Of a stretch of DNA of 64,000 bases, positions 1 to 28,514 are shown piece by piece. The stretch's first letter is position 1, and every line of letters starts with the position of its first letter. The notes below the pieces were generated by a model that worked only from the letters and a program-made list of their open reading frames with translations, made no database searches and had not been told where the DNA came from. Both the position numbers and the translations under genes were made by a program. Location: contig NC_084483.1 of NCBI RefSeq assembly GCF_030035675.1, positions 144,805,425 to 144,869,424 of the forward strand, given 5' to 3'. The stretch comes from Rhineura floridana. Lineage: Eukaryota > Chordata > Lepidosauria > Squamata > Rhineuridae.

Positions 1-828
1 ATGCACCCTGTTCTGGATGGGGTTACACTCCCCCTGAAGGAGCGGGTTTGTAGTCTGGGAGTACTCTTAGATCCTTCCCTGTCACTCGAGGCTCAAGTAG
101 CCTCAGTGGCACGGAATGCGTTCTACCAACTTCGGTTGGTAGCCCAGCTACGTCCCTATCTGGACAGGGAGGACCTCACCTCAGTTGTCCATGCTCTGGT
201 AACCTCTCGATTGGATTACTGCAATGCGCTCTATGTAGGGCTGCCTTTGAAGACGGTTCGGAAACTACAGCTTGTGCAAAACGCGGTGGCCAGGCTGATA
301 ACGAGGACCAGGCTGTCCGAACATATAACACCTGTTCTGGCCCGTTTGCACTGGCTACCTATATGTTTCCGGGCCAGATTCAAAGTGTTGGTTTTAACCT
401 ATAAAGCCTTATACGGCGCAGGACCACAATACCTCCTGGAACGCCTCTCCCGATATGAACCTGCCCGTACACTACGTTCAATATCGAAGGCCTTCCTCCG
501 AGTTCCGACTCATAGAGAGGCTTGGAGGATGGTTACAAGAACCAGGGCCTTCTCAGTGGTGGCCCCCAAATTGTGGAATAGTCTTCCCGTTGAGGTGCGC
601 TTGGTGCCGACATTGCTATCTTTTCGGCGCCAAGTTAAAACCTTTCTCTTTGCTCAGGCATTTTAGTTTAATATGTTCAAATTGGTTTTAGATTTGTGGA
701 TTTTTATATATATGTTTTTGTACCGATTTATGTGATTTTATTGTATATACTTTCTGTTGTACACCGCCCAGAGAGCTATGCTAGTGGGGCGGTATAAAAA
801 TTTAACAAATAAATAAATAAATAAAAAT
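1..828 (+). mobile_element. L2-clade LINE, 3' end of ORF2 and tail
   Basis: An open frame of 221 codons (1-666, open at the window edge) carries the C-terminal region after the reverse transcriptase that is typical of L2 in the CR1/Jockey group: SRLDYCNALYVGLP, LQLVQNAVARL, HITPVL, LHWLPI and FKVLVLTYKAL. A short 3' UTR (ACACCGCCCAGAGAGC... GGGGCGGTATAAA) ends in an (AAAT)n tail near 800-828, as L2 elements do. The long undamaged frame suggests a fairly recent insertion. The minus-strand copy at 35737-36846 belongs to the same subfamily. Confidence 0.9.
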
Positions 829-2015
829 GGGTCACTCACTGGATATGGGTGGAATTGAAAACATACATTCCTTGTGGCTGCTTGTATTCTACTAAGAGTT
901 CTTTATCTGTAAAGTCTGTATTGCCAATAGAGGCTGGTCTAGTAAAATACATTATTTTGGCCCTTCAAACAAGCATAACTCTAGGAACCTAAACACAAGG
1001 GAGAAAATAGGCTCCATCTGACTTAAGAAGTGTTTATTTTATTATACAGTGACAATCTTCAAGATGCTTACTTACCCAAATGTAAACACAAAAAAATGGT
1101 GCTCTGTTTAAAGACTACATCCAGGTCATTAAATTTTAATTAATTAGATACAAATCAAACTTAAGAGCCAAAATGATGTTGGTTGATAAGAACAGAAATG
1201 ACTATTTCTGTTAAAAATAGTAACCATTGACTGTACGATGCTAATCAGTTTATAATTTCAGAAAACATTTGTTTTGCTTGTATTATGATACATTGAAAAG
1301 CAACTCTATAGTTCTATGACTGACTATACTGTGTTTATACCAACACCAGTAGTAAAGTCATGTCATTGGAACATAATGGTAACTGCATATCTAAGGGGTT
1401 TTTCTAGGCATTTGGAATTGTTCAAATTCAAATCACAGTTCAGTAACTCACTGATAAGAGTAGGTAGAGGAAAGATCTCTGTGTCAGGGAAACTGCTGCC
1501 AGTTAATGTAGATAGCATTAAGCTAGACGCACTCATATGTTCCTCCAAGCAGTGCATGATCTGAAGCAATTCCCAGGGACTGTTGTTGCAGAATAACTGG
1601 TAGTGTAAAGCAACCAACCAAACTGGTAGATTTACCAACAACCATAAGATAACGCTATTTATCCAGCACATACCTGGTAGATTTTTGAAAATTGAAATGG
1701 TCACTCAAACAAGTATACTCCCGTAGAAAAGGGTTATTTCTGATCAAGCATATATATTAAAGCCCACTGTTAACAACTTTCTAGGATATAATTCTATAGA
1801 CATTGCTTGTGTATTTGAGATATTAGAGCTCAAGTGTATTTACAGACATCCTGGCACAGCAATAAATCCTCATATGATTTGGCATTATGTTCCCCAGCAG
1901 GTCCAAGTACTGAGAAGTGGCTGCTGTATAAACTAGATTGAAGGAAGGAGGTAGGGAGTGAGTGCAGTGGAGACAGACACTGCATCTTAATGGTGGAATA
2001 TTGAATGTGTGGTGT
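829..2015. other. Unassigned AT-rich intergenic sequence
   Basis: No coding frame, RNA gene or repeat recognised. Short open frames here have no protein-like composition. Confidence 0.5.
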
Positions 2016-2238
2016 GAGAGCCTGTGTGGTGTAGTGGTTAAGGTGTTGGACTACGAGCTGGGAGACCAGGGTTTGAATCCCCACACAGCCATGAAGCTCA
2101 CTGGATGACGTTGGGCCAGTCACTGCCTCTCAGCCTCAGAGGAAGGCAATGGTAAAGCACCTCTGAATACCACTTACCATGAAAACCTTATTCACCATAA
2201 GTCGGGATCAACTTGAAGGCAGTCCATTTCCATTTTTC
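2016..2238 (+). mobile_element. Sauria-type tRNA-derived SINE
   Basis: The head resembles a tRNA gene, with an A box in GTGGTGTAGTGGTTAAGGTG and a B box in GGGTTTGAATCCC. The body follows (CTCACTGGATGACGTTGGGCC, AGGAAGGCAATGGTAAA), then the tail CATAAGTCGGGATCAACTTG AAGGCAGTCC. The tail resembles the 3' end of RTE/BovB LINEs, as known for Sauria SINEs, which are thought to borrow the LINE machinery. Confidence 0.88.
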
Positions 2239-3014
2239 ATGGGGAAGGGGGACGGGAATTGGCAATCGATCGAGCCAATCAGATGTTGATGCTTTAGGTA
2301 TAGCAGCCAAACCATTATTTTGCACTGGTACAACTAAAGCACGGTTATGAGATGGTATTGCAAGATGAAATTAGCAAGATACCACATTGATGAATATGTT
2401 GTACTTTCAAAAGGATAGAAAAATGGAGCCTGAAAATGTCTACACTCAAACTCAGGGTGACTTCATATAATTAGCAGTATTCAGTTAGGCACCAAGCAAT
2501 CCTTGCATCTATGATTTACCTCCAAGCTTGAATTCCATTGTTGAATAATCGCCTATGGAGGTAACAGTGAAATGGGATGACCCTTCACTAAACAAATGAT
2601 TGTAGGGTCATACATTCAGGGCATCATGTGCTAACATTATGATTTAATATAGGCCATATTTCTCCCACTGTATATGTAATCCAGGCACAGGGACTCTTTA
2701 AAAACCCCACTAGTATCCATTTTTAGACACAAGCTATGGCACAGTAGATGGAAATTTATATTGGAACCTCAAACTAGAACAGTTCATGAGTTTCATCTGG
2801 ACTACAGAATATTGAAAGAAATAACCCACAAGTATAGATTCCTCTCTATCTTCTATGCATATATCCTAGTGAACTGCATGTTAAGTGTGCTGTAAATTCT
2901 TATATCTGGATTTTAAAGGAAATAGAGCTTTCTCAATTCTTTGGAATGTTGCTGCAGCCAAAATTATGGAATACTGAATATCACTGTGTAGCATAATGAA
3001 ACTAAGACTTTCCA
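2239..3014. other. Unassigned 3' flank of QPCT
   Basis: AT-rich sequence between the Sauria SINE and the candidate poly(A) signals. No further gene or repeat recognised. Confidence 0.5.
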
Positions 3015-3075
3015 TTTATTTCTTCCCAAATGAAAGATAGATTGTGTTTAATTAATGTTTGTTTCTCCTTTTATT
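3015..3075 (-). terminator. Candidate QPCT polyadenylation signals
   Basis: Two AATAAA hexamers read on the minus strand, at 3070-3075 and 3015-3020. They lie 254 and 309 bp beyond the QPCT stop codon, a plausible 3' UTR length. No transcript evidence is available here and AT-rich sequence gives such hexamers by chance. Confidence 0.35.
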
Positions 3076-3328
3076 AGAACAGTTTGGTATAAATGGATGC
3101 TTTTTTCACAGAGCTATAATTTGCCTTATACTTCATGTATGTGTGTATATATAGTACTGTTAAGCCTTGAGGGATTTCCTTTCCGTTTTCGTCTAAGGTG
3201 CAAAGAGTAAAAAGCAGGATATGTTATTCCTATAGTATACTAAAGCCTATCTTTGGAAGCAACCAAAGAGGAACTAGCAATAGTATTTAAAACAGAGCAG
3301 CCATTTAGTGAGTACCAAAAGTGGGTCA

Positions 3329-20396
<17,068 letters not shown>

Positions 20397-20979
20397 GCCT
20401 CTTCGGAAGCCGTTTCCTCTCCTACTGATGTGGCAAGGACTGAGGCTGCCAGTTCTTTCACTGAAGAGGAGATCTCTCTCTGTGCAGATAAGTGACAGCG
20501 CTAAAGAACTAGGCTGGAGGAGGAGGAGGGGGGAAAGGGGGCAGTGCTGGAGGACTGTGCAACCTCGCAGCTGGGCAAGCAGGCATGCAATGACTGGCTG
20601 CAGGCGATTCCCTCAGCAGCCTCTACCTTTGCATCTGCTTTAAGGAATCGGGTGCCTTTGGCTTCTATGCTTCCTATCTGTCTGCCCGGTCTACAGAAAA
20701 GAGAGAGAGATGTTTATTACATATACAGTCAATCCAGCTTCGCCTATCATTTCCTCAGGGAAGTGAATTTTATCCCTGGCACCACGTCAGCAACATCAGG
20801 AGGACAGCATATGACTAATCCCTCAACCTTGGGCAGCAGCCACAGCAGGATGGTCTCTCCCCTCCCTCGCTTCCTCTCCTCTTTCCCCAGAGAGACAGGG
20901 CAGCAGTACTGCTAGACAGAGGATGGCGTTTTTCATCAGCAAATGCCCAGCGAGGTCCACTTTGTGCATTTTTGTTTTT
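20397..20979 (-). promoter_or_regulatory. Presumed QPCT promoter and 5' UTR region
   Basis: The stretch immediately upstream of the QPCT start codon on the minus strand is richer in G and C than the surrounding introns and free of recognised transposons until the L2 end at 20980. No TATA box or transcription start can be fixed from sequence alone. Plus-strand open frames here (20377-20915) look like chance frames in GC-rich DNA. Confidence 0.45.
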
Positions 20980-21157
20980 ATTTGAAGACCTGGCTTTTCA
21001 GGCAGGCTTTTGGGGTGGGTTAGGTTCTTACTGTCTTTTAAATTTTTTAATTGTTTTATGTACTGTTTTTACCTTGTACGTCGCCCAGAGTGGCTGGACA
21101 ACCAGCCAGATGGGCGACTCATAAATTTAATAATAAATAATAAAAATAAATAAATAA
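20980..21157 (+). mobile_element. L2 LINE 3' terminal fragment
   Basis: GAAGACCTGGCTTTTCAGGC AGGCTTTTGGGGTGGGTTAG, then TTGTACGTCGCCCAGAGTGG and CCAGCCAGATGGGCGACTCA with an (ATAA)n tail. It is the same subfamily as 15103-15482 but kept only to the last few codons. Confidence 0.9.
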
Positions 21158-21380
21158 GTGGCAGAGAATCAAAGCATATTGTTTATTTCTATTGATAAGA
21201 GTGCCATTTTATTCAGTTTAGCCCCCAAGGGCTAGCATGAGTTTACAGATTTCTTTTGAAAGTCCCCTTATTTTAATCTACAGAAAGCTTAAGAGCCTGA
21301 TTTAATTGTCCTTTAAAAAGAAAATGCACTGTTATGGTTACATTAAGCTTCTGCATGAGCCTTGTTAATACACTTATCTA

Positions 21381-21473
21381 AGGCTGCAATGCTGCGCATA
21401 CGTATCTAGGAGTAACCCTCTGTGAACATACTGAGACTTACTTCCAAATAAATATACATAGGATTGTGTCATA
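21381..21473 (+). repeat. Palindromic dispersed repeat (TTACTTCTGAGT family)
   Basis: AAGGCTGCAATGCTGCGCAT, CTAGGAGTAACCCTCTGTGA and ACTGAGACTTACTTCC..., closing with ATACATAGGATTGTG. Confidence 0.75.
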
Positions 21474-21540
21474 AGTCTTTGCAAAGAAAAAGAATCTGTT
21501 TGATGGGTTGCATTGTGGCCTCTGTCTAGTTCCTTTCTCT

Positions 21541-21886
21541 GAGCCATAGCTCAGTGGCAGAGCACATTCCCTGAATGTTTAAAGTCCCAGGTTCTATCCC
21601 CAGCATCTCCAGGTAGGGCTGGGTGAGACTCCTGCCTGAAACCCTGGAGAATCACTGACAGTCAGCATAGAGTAGAGAATACTGAGCTAAACAGACTAGA
21701 TCAGGTATAGAGAACCTCTGGTCCTCCAGATGTTGCTGAACTACAACTCCCATTATCCCTGGGCATTGGATATGCTTGCTGGGGATGATGGGAGCTATAG
21801 TTCAGCAACATCTGGAGGGCCAAATGTTCCTCACATCTGGACTAGATGGCCTGACTCAGTATAAGGCAGATTCCTATATTCCTATG
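21541..21886 (+). mobile_element. tRNA-derived SINE interrupted by a hAT MITE
   Basis: The head GAGCCATAGCTCAGTGGCAG AGCA (A box) and GGTTCTATCCCC (B box), then CATCTCCAGGTAGGGCTGGG and ATACTGAGCTAAACAGACTAGAT, are followed after the MITE by the remaining GGCCTGACTCAGTATAAGGC end. Same family as 9209-9406, here on the plus strand. Confidence 0.85.
21702..21839. mobile_element. hAT MITE with perfect 8-bp target duplication
   Basis: 138 bp starting CAGGTATAGAGAACC and ending GTTCCTCACATCTG, with inner arms CCTCCAGATGTTGCTGAACT and AGTTCAGCAACATCTGGAGG. It is flanked by GACTAGAT on both sides (21694-21701 and 21840-21847). Removing it and one duplicate restores a continuous SINE, so both boundaries are exact. 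Confidence 0.93.
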
Positions 21887-22111
21887 ATTTAGGGAACAAA
21901 GCTGGTAAGAAGGGCCTGGTTGGGACCAGGAGGGCACATGGATAGAAGGACAGTTCTGCCTCGCATCGCACAAACTTCCTTATCTTTCTTCCACTGAAGG
22001 CCAGATGATCCCTTTGCAGCTGGTCCTCCTTTGGTGAGGCAACCCAGGCATAATGGGTGATAGAGATTTGTTGGCAGGCCAACCTGAGGCAGAGGACAAA
22101 GTAGTTCATTA

Positions 22112-22916
22112 CATACTTTAGAGATGGAAAAGGTTCACAAAAGGGCAGCCCAAATGGTCAAATGGTTGGAAGAACTCCCATGTGAAGAAAGGTTACAGCA
22201 TTTGAGGATTTTAATTAGAGAAAAGGCAAGTAAAAGGAAACATGAAAAAGGAGCATAAAATTATGTATGGTGTGGAGAAAGAAAAGTTTTTCACCCTCTC
22301 TCAAAATACTAGTCCTTGGAGCCATCCTATGAAGCTGAAGTTATGAAGTTATATGTCTTCAAGTCAATTATGACTTATGGCCACCCTATGAATCTTTTTT
22401 TATATATATTCATAGGGTTTTCACGGTAAGAGGTATTTGCCTTCCTCTAAGCCTATGGCACCCGGTATTCCTAGGCGGTCTCCCATCCAAGTACTAACCA
22501 GGCCTTACCCTGCTTAGCTTCCGAGATCAGACAAGATTGAGTGTGTTCAGGGTAGTATGGCCATGGGTTGAAAGATTAAGGACAGACAAATAAGAGTGCT
22601 TCTTCATCCAGCACATAGTTAAACTATAGAATTTGCTCCCACAAAAGATAGTGATGGCCACCACTTGGATGGCATTAAAAGAGGATTAGACAAATTCATG
22701 GAGGATAAGGCTATCAGTAGCTTCAAGCCATAATAGCTATGTTCTACAGTACACTTCTGAATACCAGTTGCTGGGAATCACAAGTGGGGAGAGCGCTCTT
22801 GCACTCAAGATCCTGATTGTGGGCTTCCCAGAGGCATTTGGTTAGCCACAGTGAAAACAGGATGCTGGACTAGATTGGTCTTTGGCCTGACTGAGCAAGG
22901 CTCTTCTTGTGTTATC
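22112..22916 (+). mobile_element. CR1 LINE 3' end, interrupted by a 5S-headed SINE
   Basis: Decayed CR1 ORF2 C-terminus (compare AKRAI..IKGMERLPYEERLQHLGL at 59371-62135) and 3' UTR. ATTTGCTCCCACAAAAGATA GTGATGG, AATACCAGTTGCTGGGAATC and GGATGCTGGACTAGATTGGT are all CR1. The SINE at 22339-22566 splits it. Confidence 0.85.
22339..22566 (-). mobile_element. 5S rRNA-derived SINE
   Basis: On the minus strand it begins with about 107 bases closely matching vertebrate 5S rRNA: GGCCATACTACCCTGAACAC, TCTCGGAAGCTAAGCAGGGT, GGTTAGTACTTGGATGGGAG, ACCGCCTAGGAATACCGGGT. The internal promoter region is included. A Sauria-like body and tail follow (GAGGAAGGCAAATACCTCTT ACCGTGAAAACC, then CATAAGTCATAATTGACTTG AAGACATATAAC). 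The BovB-like tail marks it as a SINE rather than a 5S gene. Confidence 0.86.
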
Positions 22917-24390
22917 TGCTGGCATTTACATGCTGGGTTTCCACTATACTGCATCCTCTAGTTTAGAGGGTACACTGTATTGGAAGGCAAGGATGTCCAT
23001 GGCATAGAAGCTAGAAACTGTCATGGTTAGCTAGATAGACATGGAAGACAGGAAGTGAAATGTGATAGGCAGTAGAAGGGAGAAGTATGTGAAGGGAGGG
23101 CAGGGGGAGAGAATGACTCTAAACATAAATCTCCACATTACAGGCTATCCTCCTGTGGCATTGGCTTCCAGGCACTTGGAAAGAGAGGTGAAGTCAGCTA
23201 GCTTTGTTGACTGTACAAAACTTTCTGACTTTTCTGGGGGCCCATACTTTTGCTTTTTAACTAACCCTTATTTCACTACTGCTGTTGCCTTTTCTTTTTC
23301 TTCTTGGGAAGAAACAAAATGGCAAGCGTGATCGGCATAGGTCTACGATATTTTGCTGCCTGGCTGAGGCAAAGAACAAGATGGCACCCTCTCATTCCAT
23401 GCACAGAAGCTGACTGGACCAGCAGTTGAACCTTATGTCAACACTGGCAGTGGGATAGTGTCTTCCACTTTAAAAAGTGGACACATAGCTCTGGACTGTC
23501 TCTAGGGGTGCCTGCCAACAAGATTTTTCTGGGGCCAGTTCACTATATGTGGATTGGACTCTCCACCGCACTTTCAAAAAATGAGGAAAATATGCACATA
23601 CTTTGTGTCACATGCAAATTCTGTATCCTCTTTTGTAGATGGAAGACCCAAAAATAAATCAGGGGCCACACACATGTGATAAGATGCCTGACAGAATGTC
23701 AAGAGGTGAAGCTTTCCCCATAATTATATGTCGACACTAGAAAAGGCTTAACCAGTTGAATTTCTACCTACCACACAGCTGTTAAAGGCACAAGACCCCT
23801 GCTTTTCTCCCATGCCAGCCCTAATCCATGCAAAGAACTGACGTTTCATGAGCTGTAAACCATTTATGTTACGAAAGGCATTCCATCAATTGATCATTTT
23901 AGGCTGGCAAAACTACTTTTGATGTAAGATCAGGTGTGGTATTTCAGATGGCTGTGTATGTCTGCATGTGTACGCATGCAAAACGAGATTTAAGGTTTAC
24001 AGCAACCAAGGTTCAAATGCTGATGCTTGGACAAATGCAATATTAAAATTGTGAAAAGGCAAGCAGTGTATTCTAAGAGCTTTTATTGTGGTTATTTATT
24101 TATACCTCATAACTACAGTACAGCAGTGTTATCAGAACAAGTCAAATAGCCACCCAATTCATTTCTTTTCCTGTTTTTGAGCAAAAAGGATTTGAGCCAC
24201 TGACATGAATACACCCATGTAAATGCTGACATATACTAGCAGCAACAGCCTACACCCAAGAATCCTATTTTCCCCCATGGGTGGGCAAGCAATCACCCCT
24301 CCTACCCTATCAAGCTAAACTTGCCTTATAAAGAGCTCCTGTCTTTGCTACCCTTTTGCTTTTGAGTGCTGCCCAGTCACAGTGACACTA
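22917..24390. other. Unassigned intergenic sequence
   Basis: No gene recognised. Open frames of up to 89 codons (23062-23331) have no similarity I can place. Decayed repeats may be present. Confidence 0.4.
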
Positions 24391-25084
24391 ATATCTTGGT
24401 TTTCTCAACCACTTCTCTACCCAGGAAGACTGACCAAATAAATAAATAAATGCATTCATGCATGCATGCTCTGTTGGTCTCCAACAGAAGGGAAGGGCTG
24501 GCTGCAAGGGCTGCCCCTGCTGCACCCCAGCATCTACTGCCTGAGGCAATTGCTTCACCTTGTCAATGGAAGGGCTGGTCCCGCATAGGTGGTATCTCCA
24601 ACAGAAATGATTTGCCCTGTGTGACAGAACGCTAGCTTCCTGGTAGGTGTGCTGCTGCTGCTGATTTGGAGGAAGGGGTAAGATGGTGGGGAGGTCGTCA
24701 CAGTGCACGGGCACCAGCAGGAGCACTAGATTGGCTTCCTCAGTGCACCCACACCCACACCAACCTCCATGCCACCTCGCCCTTCCCCCTCCCCATCAGC
24801 AGCAGCGACACATCTGCTGGGAAGCTAGGGTTGTTTCCCCAGGCAACCTGCTTCTCATCTGCAACACTGTTCTTCCCTGATGGTGTGGAGGTAAGGTGAG
24901 GCATCTCAAGCTAGTTCTGGCATCTGTTGGGAGGGGGCAATGGATGCAGCTTGGGAGGGCTCCTGGATCCTGATCTCCTTCTGGATTTTCAGGTGGAAAC
25001 TGTGCTGTGGCCAGGAACAGATTTTATCAGCTTTGACTGATACACCAGAGATGTCCCTTCTAGAGCAGGACAGACCTTGCCATA

Positions 25085-25625
25085 GCTGTACATGTCCCGA
25101 TAACTTCACAACTGTAGTACTGCAACATGCTATATTTGGGGTGCCAATGAAGTGTCTGAATTATTTTCAGTTGATCCAGAATGCAGCATCCAAATAGGTG
25201 ATGGCTGTTAGCCCACAGAGTATATAACATCAATTCTGCAGAAGCTCTGTGGTCTACCAGTTTATTTCCATGGTAAATTCAAGGTGCTGGATTTTACGTT
25301 TAAAGCCTTATACAACTGGTGTCCAAAATACCCGAGGGAGCATCTACTCCCTTAAGCACACCCCATGTTCATGGAATTAATTACTGCTTGAGATCTACTA
25401 GTTCCAACAGCTTGGCACATTTAGACAGTCTTTCTTTCAAGCAGGCTTTTCCAAGCCTGATTAGTATTACATGGGTTTCTATTATTCTCCTAGCTGTTAA
25501 GATACGTTTTCTTTGGATTTTTGCTTTTGCTTTTATAATAGTGTTCTCTGCTTTGATAATTCATTGAAATTCAAAACAGATTATAAATCATCAGATTAAC
25601 AAACTAAATAAATAACGTACTGGTT
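25085..25625 (+). mobile_element. Old L2 LINE 3' portion
   Basis: Decayed but ordered L2 signals: TGATCCAGAATGCAGCATCC (L-I-Q-N-A-A), GAAGCTCTGTGGTCTACCAG (LHWLP-like), TTCAAGGTGCTGGATTTTAC GTTTAAAGCC (FKVLxxTFKA), then a 3' end with an (AAATA)n tail. Many stops; ancient. Confidence 0.75.
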
Positions 25626-25689
25626 ACTTAATGGTCTTTCAAGGAAAGGTTGATTTTTGTGTTCTCAGATAATCTCTTTTTAAAGGAAC

Positions 25690-25862
25690 TGCCAATAATA
25701 TTAGGGGTAAACTATTTTTAGGGTTGCCCAGTTTTTTCACACTGTTATTTTGTATTCAGTTGTGATAATCTGATCTTTTTGTCTATGTATTTTCATGAAA
25801 TTATAAGCAGCCTTGGGGATTCTTGTAATCAAAGGCAGGATATAAAATCTAAATAAATGAAC
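25690..25862 (+). mobile_element. Possible LINE 3' UTR fragment
   Basis: AAGCAGCCTTGGGGATTCTT GTAATCAAAGGCAGGATATA AAATCTAAATAAATGAA has the layout of an L2-like 3' end (G-rich block, GATATAAA, AAAT tail). The family is uncertain. Confidence 0.5.
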
Positions 25863-26061
25863 AAATCATATGTGACAAGAGAGATCCATGACTGAATCTC
25901 CAGGGTTTGTTTTTCCCTCCTGAAAGGTTCAAAAGAGGCATCAGCAAGACTCGTTTGAATTGGGACCATGGTGCTGGGGGAAGGGGATTTTAATCCTTTT
26001 CTGCATGCCCTTTTCTCAGTCTAAATACCCCCTGAACCTGCTATTTATCCAACAGGGGAAA

Positions 26062-26150
26062 GCTTGCTTGCTTGCTTATTTATTTATTTATATATATATA
26101 TCCCGCACTTCCTCCCAGCAGGAGCCCAGGGCAACACAAAACTGATACCT
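26062..26150 (-). mobile_element. L2 3' terminal fragment
   Basis: Inverted (ATTT)n, then TATCCCGCACTTCCTCCCAG CAGGAGCCCAGGGCAACA, the reverse of the L2 end at 31220-31291. Confidence 0.8.
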
Positions 26151-26843
26151 GTATGTTTTCCTCAGTGAGGCAGCTTCAGGGGGTGAACAATTTATATACA
26201 TGAAACAGGGCTGATTCTTCTCCCCCCCTGCACCCAATCTCTCCCCACTCTCATATATATTTTGAACTTGTATCATGAAAGCCGGGGGGGGGGAATTACA
26301 GATCTCCCAACATCATGCCAAGTTTGGACCTAGGGAGGCAATCTAAACCCCTGGCCATCAGTGGTGGGGCATAAGGGAGCAGCTCCTCTACTTGCGCCAG
26401 CTAGGGAGAAAGATGGGGGACAGGAAAAAATGCTTCCTTGCTAAATCAGCTTGAAGGCTGGTGCAGTAAAGTGTCTTAGATTGGGCCCATTGCTGTCATG
26501 TGATGGCAGCAGGGCTGGCTCAGGATCCAGCACATCCTGTGCTGGACCAGTTCCATCCTGCCTCTGAAACACCATTTCAGGGGTTTCTGCTGGCTACCAC
26601 CATTTGGGAAGATCCATTGGGGTATTCCTTGCTGACAGGGCTTCCCTGCCAGTAGAGGCCTGCGGATCTAGGCAGAACTTGGCAATGGGACATCTCCAGC
26701 TCATCCACCACCCCCTCCAGCATGATGGATTGGGGTTTGGGTTGATCTGCAGTAATCCAAGGGCCCAGCTACTCTAAACCAGCTACTCTAAACCAGATTT
26801 CACAAGGTAAAGGTCCAGCTCACCAACCTGTACTTCCTTAGAA

Positions 26844-26984
26844 CAGGGATGAAGCGTCTGTGACACTGAATAGGTTGTTGGACTTGAACAGCCATCAGCC
26901 CCAGCCACTACAGCTAATGGTCAGGGATCTCGCAAGCTGGGGTCCAATACCATCTGGACAGCCTCAGACTCCCCAACCATGCTG
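26844..26984. mobile_element. hAT-like MITE (foldback), old copy
   Basis: CAGGGATGAAGC at the left and CTCCCCAACCATGCTG at the right, with inner AGGTTGTTGGACTTGAACAG CCATCAGCCCC and GGGGTCCAATACCATCTGGA. Diverged; no target duplication seen. Confidence 0.6.
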
Positions 26985-27798
26985 TGCAATCTTTTAGTTA
27001 ATGAAAGTCAGACACTGAACTTGATCCATTCAGCTACTGCTATCAAGCACCAAATCTCCATGTCAACCCAAATACATTTAACTTTATCTATAAGATACCT
27101 AGCAAATTAATCAACAGGCTGCGGATGGTTCTTTTCTTTAGGTAGGAACAGGCTGAACTAAACAGCCTGAGCATCACCTGAAACAGCTTTTTGAGACAGG
27201 GATCTGAACAGGCCCAGTGCCAGAGGGCAGCCAAGTTGGGCACTGGCCAAGGGCCTCTGTGGCTGAGAGGGGCCCCTGCTGCTGGGGATGGGTAGATGTA
27301 GCTTCCGTTCTGTGATCCATGCTAGCATAGAGTTATGGACCATGCATGCCACAACACAATGTTGGCATGGATTGCACAGCGGGAGCCACCCTCCCAGGCA
27401 ACACCCCTCGCCCCTTCTCATGTTGCCACATTATCGTGCCAGCATGCTGTGCTGCCTCTGCTGAAGGCCCACTGCAGTCTGGTGCCCAAGGGCCTTATAC
27501 AATCTGGTGCCAGCCCTCGATCTGAGATTTTTTTTACCACTGGCACCACCACAGCATAGATTATGCTGCACATCTGATCCAGCATTCCTATAAACAAACA
27601 TCGTCTTATTCCATCATGTCTAGTAGCTGAAAGAGGAATTGGATGTTTCCTTTCTAGGCAGGTTATTCTGCTTAAAATGGAAAAATCAGAGCAATCACAT
27701 TGAAGGGAGGCCCTTAACTAAGCTGCAGGTAAGCTGCTTGTGCTGTGTGAAGTAGTTCTGAATCAACATCCTGTTGTGGATTTGGCTGCTTTGTTCAC

Positions 27799-27905
27799 CA
27801 TGTTTGTTGTTGTTATGTGCCTTCAAGTCGATTACAACTTATGGCAACCCTGTGAATCAGCGACCTCCAACAGCATTTGTTATAAACCACCCTGTTCAGA
27901 TCTTG
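27799..27905 (-). mobile_element. RTE/BovB-type LINE 3' end
   Basis: TTGTTGTTGTTATGTGCCTT CAAGTCGATTACAACTTATG GCAACCCTGTGAATCAGCGA CCTCC is the reverse of the RTE 3' end at 43225-43320. TATAAACCACCCTGTTCAGA TCTTG is the antisense of the ORF end (QDLDGL). Confidence 0.8.
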
Positions 27906-28325
27906 TGCTCACCTGCAAGGCTGGAGTCTGAGACCAGTGTTGTCAGTAACCCACCTTTGTAATCATTCAGCAGACCTCACTCCCAAGTTTCAATGTCTGA
28001 GCTCCAATAACATTTCTTTACCTTGTAGCCACACTGTAAACTTGTTCTTCATTAATCCTTTTTTCCAGAGCTTTATAGGAAAATGTAAAGGCATTGCATT
28101 AAATGATTGATCAGTGCTCCCATGGTGAATATGAGAATCTGCATTCTGTATTGATTTCTGATGCTGCAGTTAGATGTGATATGGAGGATCCTTTTCAGGG
28201 GCTTCCTGTGTTTTTTAAATATGAATAGCAGCTGCAGGACACTTCATCTTGGATTGAGAGCAGAGTGGTAGGGAAAGGGGTTCACTATTCCTCCCTGCAT
28301 TGTGTTCCCATATAAAATCACACAG

Positions 28326-28514
28326 AAACATAGGAAGCTGCCTTATACTGAGTCAGACCAATTGTCTATTCATCTCAGTACTATTTACACTGACAAGCAG
28401 CATATCTCCAGGACTTCAGACAGAGGTCTTTTCCACCCCTACCTGCAGATGCTGGAGATTGATTGGAGGACCCTCTGAATGCAAAACAGATGCTCGACCA
28501 CTGAGCAATAGCCC
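28326..28514 (-). mobile_element. tRNA-derived SINE (same family as 9209)
   Basis: Antisense: ACATAGGAAGCTGCCTTATA CTGAGTCAGACCA at the left, CATATCTCCAGGACTTCAGA in the body and GATGCTCGACCACTGAGCAA TAG at the right, the decayed tRNA head. Confidence 0.8.

Noticed and set aside
2016-2100. tRNA gene
   Set aside because: It has A- and B-box motifs but no cloverleaf with an acceptor stem, and it continues into a SINE body.
22456-22562. 5S rRNA gene
   Set aside because: Incomplete, diverged, inside CR1 and joined to a SINE body and tail; it is the head of a SINE.
24440-24900. GC-rich stretch upstream of QPCT, considered as an exon or CpG island
   Set aside because: Open frames on both strands lack any recognised domain and splice context; it may be a decayed repeat.
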